From the NCBI GenBank assembly GCA_964395765.1, contig CAYNCU010000090.1, positions 1 to 16,289 on the forward strand: DNA of 16,289 nt, given 5' to 3'. Shown one piece after another: positions 6,914-14,628 of the stretch. The position numbers and the translations under genes were made by a program. This DNA is from DATDPY01 sp964395765 (GTDB taxonomy: Bacteria; Bacteroidota; Bacteroidia; Cytophagales; Cyclobacteriaceae). Numbering within the stretch: the first letter of the stretch is position 1; each line of letters opens with the position of its first letter. A model generated the notes under the pieces. The model was not told the origin of the DNA. It made no database searches and worked only from the letters and a program-made list of their open reading frames with translations.

Positions 6914-6927
6914 AATGTTAAAACATT
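6914..6927. repeat. inverted repeat overlapping candidate -33 region
   Basis: AATGTT (6914-6919) and AACATT (6922-6927) are perfect arms with a two-base spacer. They lie 18-32 bases upstream of the candidate -7 element on the - strand, a placement suited to a repressor or activator site. The motif is short and AT-rich, so chance is not excluded. Confidence 0.35.
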
Positions 6928-7001
6928 GATAAGGGTTAAAATAACCGGTTTATTGAAAAGAAATCCCTGTTTTGAAAAGCTAACGATCAGGTTTTCAGTA
7001 A

Positions 7002-7709
7002 CTAGCTGGAATATTCAGACAGAAATTTATGCATCAACTGATCTGAACGGTGAATGCTGGTTAAGGCCCATTTGATCCTCAATTCATCTTTTTCTTCATC
7101 GCTGAGTTTCCAGTCAATACCGGAATCCCGCAGCCTTGAGGTTAAAGTGTAAAGAATCAGGGCCCCGGCTACCGATAAATTGAAACTTTCCGTAAACCCT
7201 ACCATAGGGATACATATAAAGTCATCGGCGAGATTAAGAATGGTTTCCGAAATTCCCCGCTTTTCACCCCCCAGAAAGATGGCCGTTTTCGTATGGATAT
7301 CCAGCTCTGCTGCTTCTTTGCTTTTCCGATGAGGGGTGGAAGCCACAATCCGGTACCCCTTTTCCCGTAAGAAGGCGATGCATTTTTCCGTATTGTTACC
7401 ATCGCCGGTATAGGGATGTACATCGACCCATTTATCCGCGCCCCCGGCAATGGTTGTGGATATTTTATACTGATTATAATTTTCAATGATATGCACATCC
7501 TGTATCCCGAAACAATCGGCAGTCCGGATAAGGGCGCTGGCATTTCTTTCCTGGTAGGTGTCTTCGGCGGCAATGGTAAGATGACGGGTCCGGAAAGAGA
7601 GAACTTCTTCAAAACGTGCGGCCCTTTCTTCTGTCATGTGCTTCCGGAGAAAGACCAGAAATTTCTTTTTGTCAGGGACACTTTGAAGGAGGTTATCCTC
7701 AGGTTTCAT
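7002..7709 (-). CDS. trmH: TrmH-type tRNA 2'-O-methyltransferase (SpoU family)
   Basis: This 235-residue protein is an SPOUT-class methyltransferase with the three SpoU motifs: motif 1 NASALIRTADCFG (56-68, with Asn56 and Arg62), motif 2 LGGEKRGIS (146-154) and motif 3 IPMVGFTESFNLSVAGAL (167-184). These form the knotted AdoMet site. The N-terminal RAARFEEVLSFRTRHLTIA and the C-terminal extension WALTSIHRSDQLMHKF are the arrangement of TrmH, which methylates the 2'-OH of G18 in the tRNA D-loop, and not of the rRNA-specific RlmB type, which carries a different N-terminal domain. The exact tRNA target is inferred from the family. It is a cytoplasmic housekeeping enzyme, divergent from the hydrogenase protease gene (138 bases between starts), with no evident functional link to its neighbours. 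Confidence 0.85.
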   Translation of the reverse strand: MKPEDNLLQSVPDKKKFLVFLRKHMTEERAARFEEVLSFRTRHLTIAAEDTYQERNASALIRTADCFGIQDVHIIENYNQYKISTTIAGGADKWVDVHPYTGDGNNTEKCIAFLREKGYRIVASTPHRKSKEAAELDIHTKTAIFLGGEKRGISETILNLADDFICIPMVGFTESFNLSVAGALILYTLTSRLRDSGIDWKLSDEEKDELRIKWALTSIHRSDQLMHKFLSEYSS

Positions 7710-7847
7710 AAAATATTCGGGATTCTTTTGTTATTTACCGGTAGCTACTGCCATAAAATTAAGTCAAAGTCACGGGGCGATGAAATAATGAAAGGATAAT
7801 TATTTAAATTGATTTTATAATATGGACAGATCATAAATATCACATCA

Positions 7848-8330
7848 ATGAATCGGACAGAAATTCCGGTGTTGATCCTTGGCATCGGGAATGAAATTCT
7901 AACTGACGACGGCATAGGTCCGAAGCTGGTTCACGAACTGGAGAAGACACTCGGGCCCGGCAATTTAAAATACGTTACTTCAGCCACGGGGGGCATGGAT
8001 GTCATTGATCTTATGGCAGGGTATAATAAGGCTATCATTATTGACGGGATAAGGACCAGGGAAGGAATGCCGGGAAGCGTTTACCGGTATACTCCCCGGG
8101 ATTTCAGGGAAACCCTTCATCTTTCAAGTTTTCATGATGTTTCATTTTTGACTGCACTCGAGTTGGCAGAAAAAATAAACTTGAAAATGCCCCGGCAGAT
8201 TCATATTATCGCCATAGAAATTGTTGAGGATATTACTTTCAGCAATGATTTCAGCCCGCAAATCCGTGAAAAATATTCAACCATCTTCGGGACCGTACTT
8301 GAGATGGTTACCGACCTGACAGGAAATTAA
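7848..8330 (+). CDS. [NiFe]-hydrogenase maturation protease
   Basis: This 160-residue protein belongs to the HyaD/HycI/HoxW peptidase family, which removes the C-terminal peptide of a [NiFe]-hydrogenase large subunit after nickel insertion. The signature GIGNEILTDDGIG (12-24) is present, with Glu16 as a nickel ligand, followed by an acidic residue in IIIDGIR (about 67) and a histidine in SSFHDVSF (about 95), which match the three metal-sensing ligands of the family. Length is normal. The gene points towards the hydrogenase operon: its stop is 63 bases from the end of the second HdrA gene on the opposite strand. Its expected substrate is the large subunit at 13165-14628, which keeps a 26-residue tail after its DPCFSCATH motif. 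No ribosome-binding site is visible before the ATG. No other maturation genes (hypA-F) are in the window. Confidence 0.9.
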   Translation: MNRTEIPVLILGIGNEILTDDGIGPKLVHELEKTLGPGNLKYVTSATGGMDVIDLMAGYNKAIIIDGIRTREGMPGSVYRYTPRDFRETLHLSSFHDVSFLTALELAEKINLKMPRQIHIIAIEIVEDITFSNDFSPQIREKYSTIFGTVLEMVTDLTGN

Positions 8331-8393
8331 TAATATGCCAGTTTTTATTTTTTAGTCACCGGATATTCAATCGTTGTCTATAAAGCCAATAAA

Positions 8394-10142
8394 TTATCCT
8401 TCGTATTCAACAGGAGTGAATAAACCGTCGATCTGTGCGAGCACCTGTTCATCGGTAAAGTGCCGGCCTTTGATGGCACCTGAAGGACAGGCGGCCACGC
8501 AAACCCCGCAAGCCTTGCACAACGCGCTGATCACATGACTGTGTTTTTCTACTTCGTTGAACTCGATGGCACTGTAAGGGCATAATTTATTGCAGAACCG
8601 GCAACCGGAACACAATTCTTCGTTCACCTCGGAATATACGGCATCCACTTCGATTTTGCCTTTTACAATTCTTGCCATTATTCGGGCCGCAGCCGCTCTT
8701 GCCTGCGCTACCGTATCGGGGATATCCTTTGGTGCCACACAGGTTCCGGCGATGAATACACCGTCTGTGGTGGTGGCCACCGGCTCAAGTTTGGGGTGAC
8801 TTTCAATAAACCAACCGTCTTTATCCTGGCTGATATTGGCCATGTGTGCCACCTCGCTGGCATCCTCTCTGGCCTCCATGCCCACCATTAATACCACGAG
8901 GTCGGCAGGGATTTCAATATGTTCCCCGGAAAGTCTCTCGTTTACCTCAATCAGCATTTCGCAGTCGTCCTTGGCCTCTGCCTTATGAATAACCGGCCGG
9001 TTCTCTTTGTCATACATGAGAAACAACGTCTTGGCTTCCGAAGTTCGTTTGTAAAAATCCTCATGGCCTTTGCCAAAGGCATGCATGTCAATGTATATAT
9101 CCGAAATATAACAGGTGGGATTTCCTGCCTTGATTTCATGGGCATATTTTAAAGCGGTCATGCAACATACCCTTGAACAATAAGTATGAAATTCCTTATT
9201 CCGGCTTCCAACACAATGAATGATGGCGACATACTTCGGCGCTTTTCCTTCTTTGGTTACTATCTTCCCGGCCTTAATCATTTTTTCAAGCTCAAAGGAT
9301 GTGATCACGTTCGGATGTTTCCCATACCCGTAATGGGTGATCCGGCCGGCATCGAATTCCTTATACCCGGTGCATATAGCCACATTTCCGATTTTCACTT
9401 CTTCAGCAACGGAATTCCCGTTACCGTTCACAGGAAGTTTTTCAATCGTAGCCGAAAAATTTCCAACGAAACCGGAAAGCGATGTCACCTTGGACTGCAT
9501 GAAAACTTTAATCTTATTGTTCGACATCGTTCGGGTGATCCTTTCGGTCAGGAGATCACGGGCAGAGTAAAAATAGGGTGCGGTAAGATCAATACGCGCT
9601 ACATTACCGCCTAAATGATCTGCTTTTTCCACCAGGTATACCTGGTGTCCCGCGTCAGCCAACTCGAGGGCTGCCGTCATCCCCGCGATACCACCGCCGA
9701 TGACCAATACATTCGGCGACATATCCACATCAATGCTCTCCAGGGCCTCATGGACTTCAACACGGCGTACGGCAGCCTGAACCAGGGCCATTGCCTTCCG
9801 GGTTGCTTCCCTGGGATCCGTATGCACCCAACTGCATTGCTCACGGATATTGGCCATTTCCAGTAAATACTGGTTCAATCCCGCCTTGCGCAGGGCCCTG
9901 CGGAAAGTTCGTTCGTGCATATTGGGACTGCAGGCGGCAACCACAACACGGTCCAATTGGTTTTCCCTGATATCCTCCGTGATCATGTCCTGCCCCGGGT
10001 TGGAACACATGTATTTATAAGTTTTAGCCAGGACAACGTTGGGTATGCCGGAAGCAAATTTTGCAACCGCCTCCACGTCAACCATCTTGGCAATATTGGT
10101 TCCGCACCAGCATATGTATACTCCGATTCTGGGCGCTTTCAT
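8394..10142 (-). CDS. HdrA-like flavoprotein 2 with C-terminal diferredoxin, no inserted ferredoxin
   Basis: This 582-residue protein is HdrA-like. The N-terminal domain (1-135) begins GVYICWCGTNIA and has cysteines at 11, 13, 46, 71 and 103 that could hold an iron-sulfur cluster. A FAD-binding Rossmann motif follows (VLVIGGGIAGMTAALELAD, 145-163). The HdrA hallmarks IHCVGSRN, YCSRVCCM (321-328), IDMHAFGKGHEDF and PKDIPDTVAQARAAAAR are present. The C-terminus has two [4Fe-4S] motifs, CSGCRFCNKLCP (511-522) and CKACGVCVAACP (542-553). The D-C-x-x-C site after the FAD motif and the ferredoxin domain normally inserted in the flavin domain are both missing. The protein thus resembles QmoA-type or shortened HdrA proteins. 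It is the last gene of the operon, 16 bases after the QmoC-like gene, with a purine-rich AAAAAAGAAATT before the ATG. It probably passes electrons between flavin and a ferredoxin-like partner. Confidence 0.88.
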   Translation of the reverse strand: MKAPRIGVYICWCGTNIAKMVDVEAVAKFASGIPNVVLAKTYKYMCSNPGQDMITEDIRENQLDRVVVAACSPNMHERTFRRALRKAGLNQYLLEMANIREQCSWVHTDPREATRKAMALVQAAVRRVEVHEALESIDVDMSPNVLVIGGGIAGMTAALELADAGHQVYLVEKADHLGGNVARIDLTAPYFYSARDLLTERITRTMSNNKIKVFMQSKVTSLSGFVGNFSATIEKLPVNGNGNSVAEEVKIGNVAICTGYKEFDAGRITHYGYGKHPNVITSFELEKMIKAGKIVTKEGKAPKYVAIIHCVGSRNKEFHTYCSRVCCMTALKYAHEIKAGNPTCYISDIYIDMHAFGKGHEDFYKRTSEAKTLFLMYDKENRPVIHKAEAKDDCEMLIEVNERLSGEHIEIPADLVVLMVGMEAREDASEVAHMANISQDKDGWFIESHPKLEPVATTTDGVFIAGTCVAPKDIPDTVAQARAAAARIMARIVKGKIEVDAVYSEVNEELCSGCRFCNKLCPYSAIEFNEVEKHSHVISALCKACGVCVAACPSGAIKGRHFTDEQVLAQIDGLFTPVEYEG

Positions 10143-10158
10143 AATTTCTTTTTTGTTA

Positions 10159-11307
10159 TTAATTATTACTCAAATTTTTATTCATCTCTTTTAAGATCAC
10201 GGATTTTTTCATTTCCGAGAAATATACCGCGAAAGGCCGGTAAGCCAGGTGTGACCATTTTGAGAAAGGTACTTCAATACAGATCATGGGTACCAGTACG
10301 GCCATGTGCACGATGTAGGTATAATAAGCGGGCGCCGGCATTCCATTAATTCTGAAAATATGCAAAAGGATCCCGGATAGCGTCGTTAGTAACAATAAAA
10401 CAATAAAGATCCAGTCACTGCTGTGTGATAACTTGAATAGTTGGGAAGATTTTTTTATCCGTCCCCAGAAGAAAAAACCAAGACCGGCTAACAATCCGGC
10501 AGTGGCATAATAGCCAAGAATCCTTTGGGGATTGTACCAGGGATAAATATGATCCGTCTGAAACCACGTGAGGAAACCGACAATAAGAATAAACATTAAA
10601 GTATATCCTGTCATCAGAAACCAGTGAAACATCCAGTAATTTTTATCCTTGCATGTATTAAGGCGTCGTTGGGTGAAAAACTGAAAAATTAACTGGTAGG
10701 CATGTACGAAATAGGAAGTAAATGGAATCTTTACCGTTTTATCGCGGTAAATGGATAAATACCACATCCTGAAAATATTGGATAGGAGTAATCCGCCTAC
10801 CGTAATGGCCATAATATGGTCCCCGATGTCTATCCATTTCAATGGGAACATTTCATTAAGCCTTACACCTCCCTCCGCGGTCAGGGAGGTGACGATTCCG
10901 TAAGGATTTATCGGACCGAGTAATGCAACCACGATCAGGCCGATTAAAAATATAGCCGATAATTCCCACCACGCAGATTTATAAAACATCTTCGATAAGC
11001 CGGTCCAGTCGTAGACGGATGTAAGGTACCTCCGGAGCACCATCATGGTACCTCCCGGATTGGCATTTCGGGGACAAAGATCGGAGCAGTCCCCGCAATA
11101 GTAACAAAGCCACGGTTCCAGCGTCGTCTCGATTTTTTTATCCAAACCCATCTGCAGAAGCCGCATGGATTTACGAGGGAATTTATAAACATCGTCGGCG
11201 TGTGGGCAGACTGTTGAACAGTCCCCGCATTGATAACATAGTTGTACTTCCTCCGTACCGTATTGGTTCAGAACATCAATAAATTGTGGATTTACCCGGA
11301 TAGCCAT
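10159..11307 (-). CDS. HdrC-cytochrome b fusion (QmoC-like membrane subunit)
   Basis: This 382-residue protein joins two parts. Residues 1-100 are an HdrC-type domain with two [4Fe-4S] motifs, CYQCGDCSTVCP (24-35) and CYYCGDCSDLCP (68-79). Residues 110-350 are a membrane domain with about six hydrophobic helices (near 112-131, 158-177, 226-249, 262-282, 298-317 and 328-345) and several histidines suited to b-type haem ligation, including 164, 202, 228, 316 and 334. This is the architecture of QmoC, the membrane subunit of the quinone-interacting oxidoreductase of sulfate reducers, and also resembles an HdrC-HdrE fusion. The expected role is to link the soluble hydrogenase/HdrA complex to menaquinone. 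Its start has a perfect Shine-Dalgarno sequence that overlaps the stop codon of the preceding gene, so translation is probably coupled. No HdrB (CCG-domain) subunit accompanies it. Confidence 0.88.
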   Translation of the reverse strand: MAIRVNPQFIDVLNQYGTEEVQLCYQCGDCSTVCPHADDVYKFPRKSMRLLQMGLDKKIETTLEPWLCYYCGDCSDLCPRNANPGGTMMVLRRYLTSVYDWTGLSKMFYKSAWWELSAIFLIGLIVVALLGPINPYGIVTSLTAEGGVRLNEMFPLKWIDIGDHIMAITVGGLLLSNIFRMWYLSIYRDKTVKIPFTSYFVHAYQLIFQFFTQRRLNTCKDKNYWMFHWFLMTGYTLMFILIVGFLTWFQTDHIYPWYNPQRILGYYATAGLLAGLGFFFWGRIKKSSQLFKLSHSSDWIFIVLLLLTTLSGILLHIFRINGMPAPAYYTYIVHMAVLVPMICIEVPFSKWSHLAYRPFAVYFSEMKKSVILKEMNKNLSNN

Positions 11308-11311
11308 AATG

Positions 11312-11318
11312 CCTCCTT
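11312..11318 (-). promoter_or_regulatory. perfect Shine-Dalgarno AAGGAGG before QmoC-like gene
   Basis: On the - strand AAGGAGG ends four bases before the ATG at 11307, and its first two bases are part of the TAA stop codon of the upstream HdrA gene (TAAGGAGG). This fixes the start codon and implies translational coupling. The spacing is on the short side. Confidence 0.8.
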
Positions 11319-13116
11319 ATATTGCGTGAATAGTTTTTGCTTTTTCTTCGATTTCGCTGAGCGGAATGCTGCTCATGTGACCGATGCCTGTTTTGCTTGA
11401 CAGGCTCCGTAAAACCCCGGCCGCTACTGCAGAAGCCTGGGCAACCGTATCGGGAATATCCTTCGGACCCTGGCACATCCCCGCCACATATATGCCGCCG
11501 CGGTCGGTATCGGTAGGACTGCCGTTATAATTCAATTCGGAAAACCATCCGTCAGCATCCCTGCTGATTCCCAACATCCGGCTTATTTCCTCCGTACCGG
11601 GACTGGGGATCAGTCCGACTGCAAGTACCACCATATCAACCGGAAATTCATATAACCTGTCGTGGATTATATCTTCTCCTTTCACATACAGCTGGTCATT
11701 GACCATGCTTACCGAGGCTGTATGTCCCCGGATCACAAATGTTCCCTCCTCCTTGATGCGGTCGGCAAATTCTTCATAACCTTTACCGAAGGCCCGCATA
11801 TCAATATAGAATTCATAGACCGATACATTGGGGATCTTTTCCTTGATCAGGTGGGCAAACTTCAGTGAATACATGCAGCACACCCTTGAGCAGTAGGAAT
11901 TATATTTACTGTTCCGTGAACCGACACAATGGATCAATGCCACGCTCCTGGGTACCAGGCCTTCCGGTGAAAATACCCATTCGTCTTTCTTGGCTTTTTT
12001 ATTAAAAACCTTCGTTTTAGTAACGATCCTGCCGCCGGTGGTACCGGAAGCATTCGTCAATCGTTCAAATTCCAGGGAGGTAAGTACATTAGGAAATTTT
12101 CCGTAACCGTATTGTTCGATCTGACTGACATCGAGCAATTCGTAACCGGTGGCAAGAATTATATTGCCTACCTCAATATCAACGGTCGTGTCTCTTGCAT
12201 TCAGATCGATGCAATCTTTCGGGCATTTCCGGACACAAGCTTCGCATTTTCTGCCTTTGGCAATATAACGACAAGCCTCCGGGTCGATCATGTAGGCGTT
12301 GGGAACAGCCTGGGGAAAGGGAATATAGATTGCTTTTCTCACCGATATACCGGAATCGAATTCACTCTTCACTCTTTCCGGGCAGGGAACGGCACAATCA
12401 CCGCAGGCAACACAAGTTTTTATATCAACATATCTTGCTTTTTGCTTGATTTTCACACGGTAAGCACCCGGTTTCCCGATTACTGAAATGACTTTTGACA
12501 TCGTCATCAGGTTGATCATTTCGTGTTGACCGACAGATACCATTTTCGGGGTCAGGATACAGGCAGCACAATCGAGGGTAGGGAAAGTTTTATCGAACAT
12601 GGCCATATGGCCACCAATGGTTCCACTCTGTTCAACGAGATAAACCCTTTTCCCGGCATCGGCAATTTCCAGGGAAGCCTGAATTCCCGCAATACCGCCG
12701 CCGATGATCAAAGTAGCCGGGTTAACGGGATTCCCGCCTGGTATGGCGGCCAGGGAAAACGGCACACCCATAGTAGCACAGGCTACAATGGCTTTGGCAC
12801 GGTCCAGGGCGTTTTCTCCTTTCGCGCCGTGTTCCTGGAATGAGGCCAGTCGCACTTCCTTCGGATTGGCTCCGACTATAGCCATGGCTTTGGTAAAATA
12901 GGGTTTAAAAAATCCCGGTATATCACCGGCAATAACAACTCTTTCCAGATTGTTTGAACGGATCGTCTCCACAAGATTCTTAACCTCCATCCTTGGTTTA
13001 ACGCCTAGTATCTCGACAGATTCTACTTCCGGAAGATTGGTTGAATATTTTGCAATGGCATCCAGGTTCAATCCGGGCTGTTCTTTTATTTGACAGAAAA
13101 ATACTCCGGTACGCAT
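11317..13116 (-). CDS. HdrA-like flavoprotein 1 with inserted ferredoxin, no C-terminal ferredoxin
   Basis: This 599-residue protein is HdrA-like and keeps most of the flavin core. The FAD Rossmann motif is at 136-154 (LIIGGGIAGIQASLEIADA), followed by IGGHMAMFDKTFPTLDCAAC (167-186), the conserved HdrA D-C-x-x-C site, and by KMVSVGQHEMI. An inserted ferredoxin domain carries CVACGDCAVPCP (235-246) and a second cluster motif CEACVRKCPKDC (291-302). The later hallmarks IHCVGSRN, YCSRVCCM, IDMRAFGKGYEEF and PKDIPDTVAQASAVAAG are present. Two parts are missing: the N-terminal domain (1-130) has lost the C-x-C-G start and most cysteines, and after residue 560 only about 40 cysteine-free residues remain where HdrA normally has a C-terminal ferredoxin. 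It is related to QmoB without its MvhD domain; a free MvhD is encoded three genes upstream. It follows the large-subunit gene by 48 bases. Confidence 0.88.
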   Translation of the reverse strand: MRTGVFFCQIKEQPGLNLDAIAKYSTNLPEVESVEILGVKPRMEVKNLVETIRSNNLERVVIAGDIPGFFKPYFTKAMAIVGANPKEVRLASFQEHGAKGENALDRAKAIVACATMGVPFSLAAIPGGNPVNPATLIIGGGIAGIQASLEIADAGKRVYLVEQSGTIGGHMAMFDKTFPTLDCAACILTPKMVSVGQHEMINLMTMSKVISVIGKPGAYRVKIKQKARYVDIKTCVACGDCAVPCPERVKSEFDSGISVRKAIYIPFPQAVPNAYMIDPEACRYIAKGRKCEACVRKCPKDCIDLNARDTTVDIEVGNIILATGYELLDVSQIEQYGYGKFPNVLTSLEFERLTNASGTTGGRIVTKTKVFNKKAKKDEWVFSPEGLVPRSVALIHCVGSRNSKYNSYCSRVCCMYSLKFAHLIKEKIPNVSVYEFYIDMRAFGKGYEEFADRIKEEGTFVIRGHTASVSMVNDQLYVKGEDIIHDRLYEFPVDMVVLAVGLIPSPGTEEISRMLGISRDADGWFSELNYNGSPTDTDRGGIYVAGMCQGPKDIPDTVAQASAVAAGVLRSLSSKTGIGHMSSIPLSEIEEKAKTIHAI

Positions 13117-13164
13117 AAGTCCATTGGGTTAGATTATTTTAATTTCATTTATCATAGGCGTGAA

Positions 13165-14628
13165 TCAATTCCTGGTTACACGCTGTAACAACTTCCCGTC
13201 GGCATCATAAATGTCCACCGTCATGGGCATTTGCCCGGGAAGACTGTGGGTAGCACATGAAAAGCAGGGGTCATAAGCACGGAAAGCCATCTCTACCATA
13301 TTCAGAATGCCGTCGGTCACCTCTACCCCTTTTTTAATGAGGCCTTGCGCCGCTTTTTTGATCGACATATTGATCGCAGCATTGTTATTTGTTGTGCCCA
13401 CAATAATATTGACCTTGGTCACGATCCCCTTTTCATCGGTCCAGTAGTGATGGGTCAGTGTTCCTCTTTGTGCTTCTACCGTCGCCACGCCTTCGCCGAT
13501 AATTTTACCTATGGGAGCACGAAGTTCTTTTCCTGTGATATCGGGATCTTCGGCCAATTCAAGACAATGTTCTGAGGCATAGAGAAGTTCGATCAGGCGG
13601 GCCCAGTGCATGGCCAGGGTGGCGTGGACCGGCTTGCCTCCCAGTGTACTGTACATTCTTTCATATTCCTTTTGCGCCAGGGGCGTAGCCATTCCGTCGG
13701 CAACATTAAGCCTGGATAATGGTGTAGCATGATATACGCCTGAATCCTGTCCGTCGATCAGGCCTTTCCAACCGATCTTTTTCAGGTAAGGGAACTTAAG
13801 GTAACTCCACGGTTCCACATGTTCTTCCACAAATTCACGGTAGTCGACTGGAGCATACTTGTATAATTCCGCACCTTCCGTATCTACTACCCTGATTTTA
13901 CCGTCATAGAAATTTACTTTATTCTGATCATCCACCAGTCCCATGGAATGCAGCTTGAGCGCATAAGGACCGTTGAGGATAATATCGACGTATTCTTTAT
14001 TGGCCAAAACAACATCGTCAAAAATTTTCAATGAAAATTTGGCAAACTCGATAAAGCCTCTTGCTTTTTCAACGATATCATCACGTTGCTCTTCAGTCAG
14101 CCCTTTTCGCACCCCGCCGGGAATGTTCATAATAATATGAGTCTGGTGGCCACCGAGCAAGGCCTGGATTTCCTGTGCGAGCCTTCGTTGTTTTATCACT
14201 TCTTTACCGATATCATTTCCTACTTTTCCGATCACGCCCAGTATATTCCTTGCTCCTTTGGGAGCTTGCGGTCCGACAACGAAATCGGGGGCGGCCAGGG
14301 CATAAAAATGCGCGATATGACTGTGTACGAAATGGGCCATATATACGAGTTCTCGTAACTTGCGGGCCGTGGGAGGGGGCTTAAGGCCGAATACCTCATC
14401 CACCGCCTTTCCGGATGCCATATGGTGGCAACCCGGGCAAACGCCGCAGATCTTGGTAACGATTTGCGGTAACTCTTCCACCGGCCTTCCTTCGCAGAAT
14501 TTTTCAAAACCTCTTAATTCGGGCACCTGGAAGTAAACATTATCTACATCGCCTTCGTCGTTCAGGAATATCTCAATTTTGCCATGCCCTTCAAGGCGCG
14601 TGATGGGGTCAATAGTTATTCTGTTCAT
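13165..14628 (-). CDS. mvhA: [NiFe]-hydrogenase large subunit, Mvh-type (group 3c-like)
   Basis: This 487-residue protein is the catalytic subunit of a cytoplasmic [NiFe]-hydrogenase. The N-terminus DPITRLEGHGKIEIFL is typical. The first nickel-binding motif is KICGVCPGCHHMA (59-71, ligands Cys61 and Cys64). The second is DPCFSCATH (453-461, ligands Cys455 and Cys458) and is followed by a 26-residue tail that a maturation protease should remove after His461. No membrane segment is present. Sequence style and the company of MvhD and HdrA genes point to the methyl-viologen-reducing, group 3c type, not the F420 or NAD(P) types; a phylogeny would be needed for formal grouping. An extra Cys67 sits inside the first motif. 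The start codon overlaps the small-subunit stop by four bases (ATGA) and is preceded by a good Shine-Dalgarno sequence, so the two subunits should be made in equal amounts. Confidence 0.93.
   Translation of the reverse strand: MNRITIDPITRLEGHGKIEIFLNDEGDVDNVYFQVPELRGFEKFCEGRPVEELPQIVTKICGVCPGCHHMASGKAVDEVFGLKPPPTARKLRELVYMAHFVHSHIAHFYALAAPDFVVGPQAPKGARNILGVIGKVGNDIGKEVIKQRRLAQEIQALLGGHQTHIIMNIPGGVRKGLTEEQRDDIVEKARGFIEFAKFSLKIFDDVVLANKEYVDIILNGPYALKLHSMGLVDDQNKVNFYDGKIRVVDTEGAELYKYAPVDYREFVEEHVEPWSYLKFPYLKKIGWKGLIDGQDSGVYHATPLSRLNVADGMATPLAQKEYERMYSTLGGKPVHATLAMHWARLIELLYASEHCLELAEDPDITGKELRAPIGKIIGEGVATVEAQRGTLTHHYWTDEKGIVTKVNIIVGTTNNNAAINMSIKKAAQGLIKKGVEVTDGILNMVEMAFRAYDPCFSCATHSLPGQMPMTVDIYDADGKLLQRVTRN

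Larger units (their letters stand above)
6599..7001. other. AT-rich intergenic region upstream of cytochrome cluster
   Basis: This 403-base gap between the methyltransferase stop and the cytochrome start has no convincing reading frame or RNA gene. It contains a candidate Bacteroidota -7 element on the - strand and an adjacent inverted repeat (separate entries), and otherwise only AT-rich sequence. If the promoter is real, the cytochrome mRNA would have a leader of roughly 280 bases. Confidence 0.5.

Noticed and set aside
6964..7001. TGAAAA/TTTTCA repeat after the methyltransferase stop, considered as a terminator
   Set aside because: The stem is nearly all AT with a 13-base loop and no clean T tract follows.
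7416..7799. 127-residue + strand frame starting inside the methyltransferase gene and running into the gap
   Set aside because: Most of it is antisense to conserved SpoU motifs, and the product has no recognisable pattern or ribosome-binding site.
8331..8393. T-rich stretch between the protease gene and the operon end, considered as a bidirectional terminator
   Set aside because: No stable stem of useful length could be found next to the T-rich segment on either strand.
9186..9614. 142-residue + strand frame inside the second HdrA gene, with several others along 8590-10349
   Set aside because: They are antisense shadows of a conserved flavoprotein; cysteine and motif content follows the real frame on the - strand.
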